From Deltaproteobacteria bacterium UBA6967 (GTDB taxonomy: Bacteria > SAR324 > NAC60-12): a stretch of 5,305 bases of DNA. Positions 4,625 to 5,305 of this stretch are shown piece by piece. The stretch's first letter is position 1. Each line of letters starts with the position of its first letter. The DNA is taken from the NCBI GenBank assembly GCA_002450295.1, contig DJYX01000197.1, positions 1 to 5,305 of the forward strand, in the 5' to 3' direction. A program made the position numbers and the translations under genes. Below the pieces are notes generated by a model. It was not told the origin of the DNA. It saw only the letters and a list, made by a program, of their open reading frames with translations, and ran no database searches.

Positions 4625-5305
4625 TCACAATGCACTGAAGAGCAACCTTCCACCCATCCCCAGTAGGGCGAGATGACTGATATCGTAAAAGATCTGGTCA
4701 CTCATGTTCTGATTTAGCCACCTGCCAATCAACACACCTACCGGAATCACTAGCACCAGCCACAAAGAGATTTGAATCGTCTCTCCTGTAAAGATGCCAA
4801 TTTCCATGTAAAAGGGGATCTTGGCGATATTGATTACAAAAAAATAGACGCTCAATGTACCAACAAATGCTTGCCGAACTAGTCCATGAGGTAGCAGAAA
4901 AATCTGGGCAGGGATCCCACCGGAAAGCGATACAAAGCTAGAGACCCCCGACAGACCACACCAAACAAACCCTCTTTGCCAGATTCTCTGTGCTACTAGT
5001 GCAGCAATCTCAGCCGAAGAGCGGTTACCTGGTCGTACGCGACGCCAGCCATAGTTCATCGCCGTGATAATAGCAATCAGTCCAATCAGCGACGTCAGTA
5101 GGCGATCACTTAGGTAATCAAAAAGTAGCCAACCAAGCAACTGTCCGAGAAGGCCAAAGCCACACATGATCATCAGAATTCGACGATCCAACATGCGGCG
5201 CCAAATGTACACTACCCACACATCTGTAATCAAAAACAAGGGTAGCAAAACACCTAGAGCAATCTTGGGAGGTAAAACAAAGCTGAACCTATATTTTCCG
5301 ATGAG
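4625..5305 (-). CDS. TSUP-family (TauE/SafE-like) membrane permease, N terminus off window
   Basis: The frame stays open to the right edge, giving 226 residues. Family members are typically about 250, so probably only the first transmembrane segment and start are missing. The TTG at 5246-5248 lies within the conserved first block and is not the real start. Conserved blocks of the TSUP family are present: LPPKIALGVLLPLFLITDVW (11-30, visible numbering), the basic loop YIWRRMLDRR, a second half with LSGVSSFVSLSGGIPAQIFLLP (118-139), and TLSVYFFVINIAKIPFY. About seven hydrophobic segments can be seen. Members export or import small anions such as sulfite, sulfoacetate or other organosulfur compounds; the substrate here cannot be told. 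The usual HAGG-like signature in the second half reads SLSGG. The gene is convergent with yitT. Confidence 0.9.
   Translation of the reverse strand, partial: LIGKYRFSFVLPPKIALGVLLPLFLITDVWVVYIWRRMLDRRILMIMCGFGLLGQLLGWLLFDYLSDRLLTSLIGLIAIITAMNYGWRRVRPGNRSSAEIAALVAQRIWQRGFVWCGLSGVSSFVSLSGGIPAQIFLLPHGLVRQAFVGTLSVYFFVINIAKIPFYMEIGIFTGETIQISLWLVLVIPVGVLIGRWLNQNMSDQIFYDISHLALLGMGGRLLFSAL

Noticed and set aside
5246..5248. TTG at 5248 as the start of a complete 207-residue TSUP protein
   Set aside because: The frame remains open upstream and encodes the conserved LPPKIALGVLLP block across this point, so the true start lies outside the window.

Overview
The window looks like chromosomal DNA from a Gram-negative, Proteobacteria-like bacterium. 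The reasons are two periplasmic c-type cytochromes with signal peptides (one a cytochrome c'), a secreted pentapeptide-repeat protein, clear Shine-Dalgarno starts on some genes and frequent TTG starts. Base composition looks even across the window. There is no tRNA, rRNA, insertion sequence, CRISPR array or phage gene, and I cannot place the organism more precisely.

Layout. (1) Positions 1-1133, minus strand: a nearly complete FMN-dependent alpha-hydroxy-acid oxidase/dehydrogenase (lactate, glycolate or mandelate type) that runs off the left edge. (2) Positions 1134-1458: a 325-bp divergent intergenic region with candidate promoters facing both ways. (3) Positions 1459-2816, plus strand: a two-gene operon, cytochrome c' followed by a diheme cytochrome c. 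The stop of the first overlaps the TTG start of the second. (4) Positions 2837-3535, minus strand: an exported pentapeptide-repeat protein, convergent with the cytochromes. (5) Positions 3536-3714: a divergent intergenic gap. (6) Positions 3715-4611, plus strand: a YitT-family membrane protein with a C-terminal DUF2179 domain. (7) Positions 4625-5305, minus strand: a TSUP (TauE/SafE-like) membrane permease, convergent with yitT and cut by the right edge.

Functional reading. The cytochrome pair is the only clear functional unit: two periplasmic heme proteins expected to be made together. Cytochrome c' proteins bind NO or CO, and diheme cytochromes of this class pass electrons to terminal oxidases or from dehydrogenases. 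The divergent flavin oxidase could in principle feed electrons to cytochromes, but nothing in the sequence proves this. The pentapeptide protein, YitT and TSUP genes look like ordinary neighbours without a shared pathway.

The most distinctive point is the first heme site of the diheme cytochrome. It reads Cys-Gly-Cys-His (CXCH) rather than CXXCH in an otherwise intact domain. I see no convincing new multi-gene system here.
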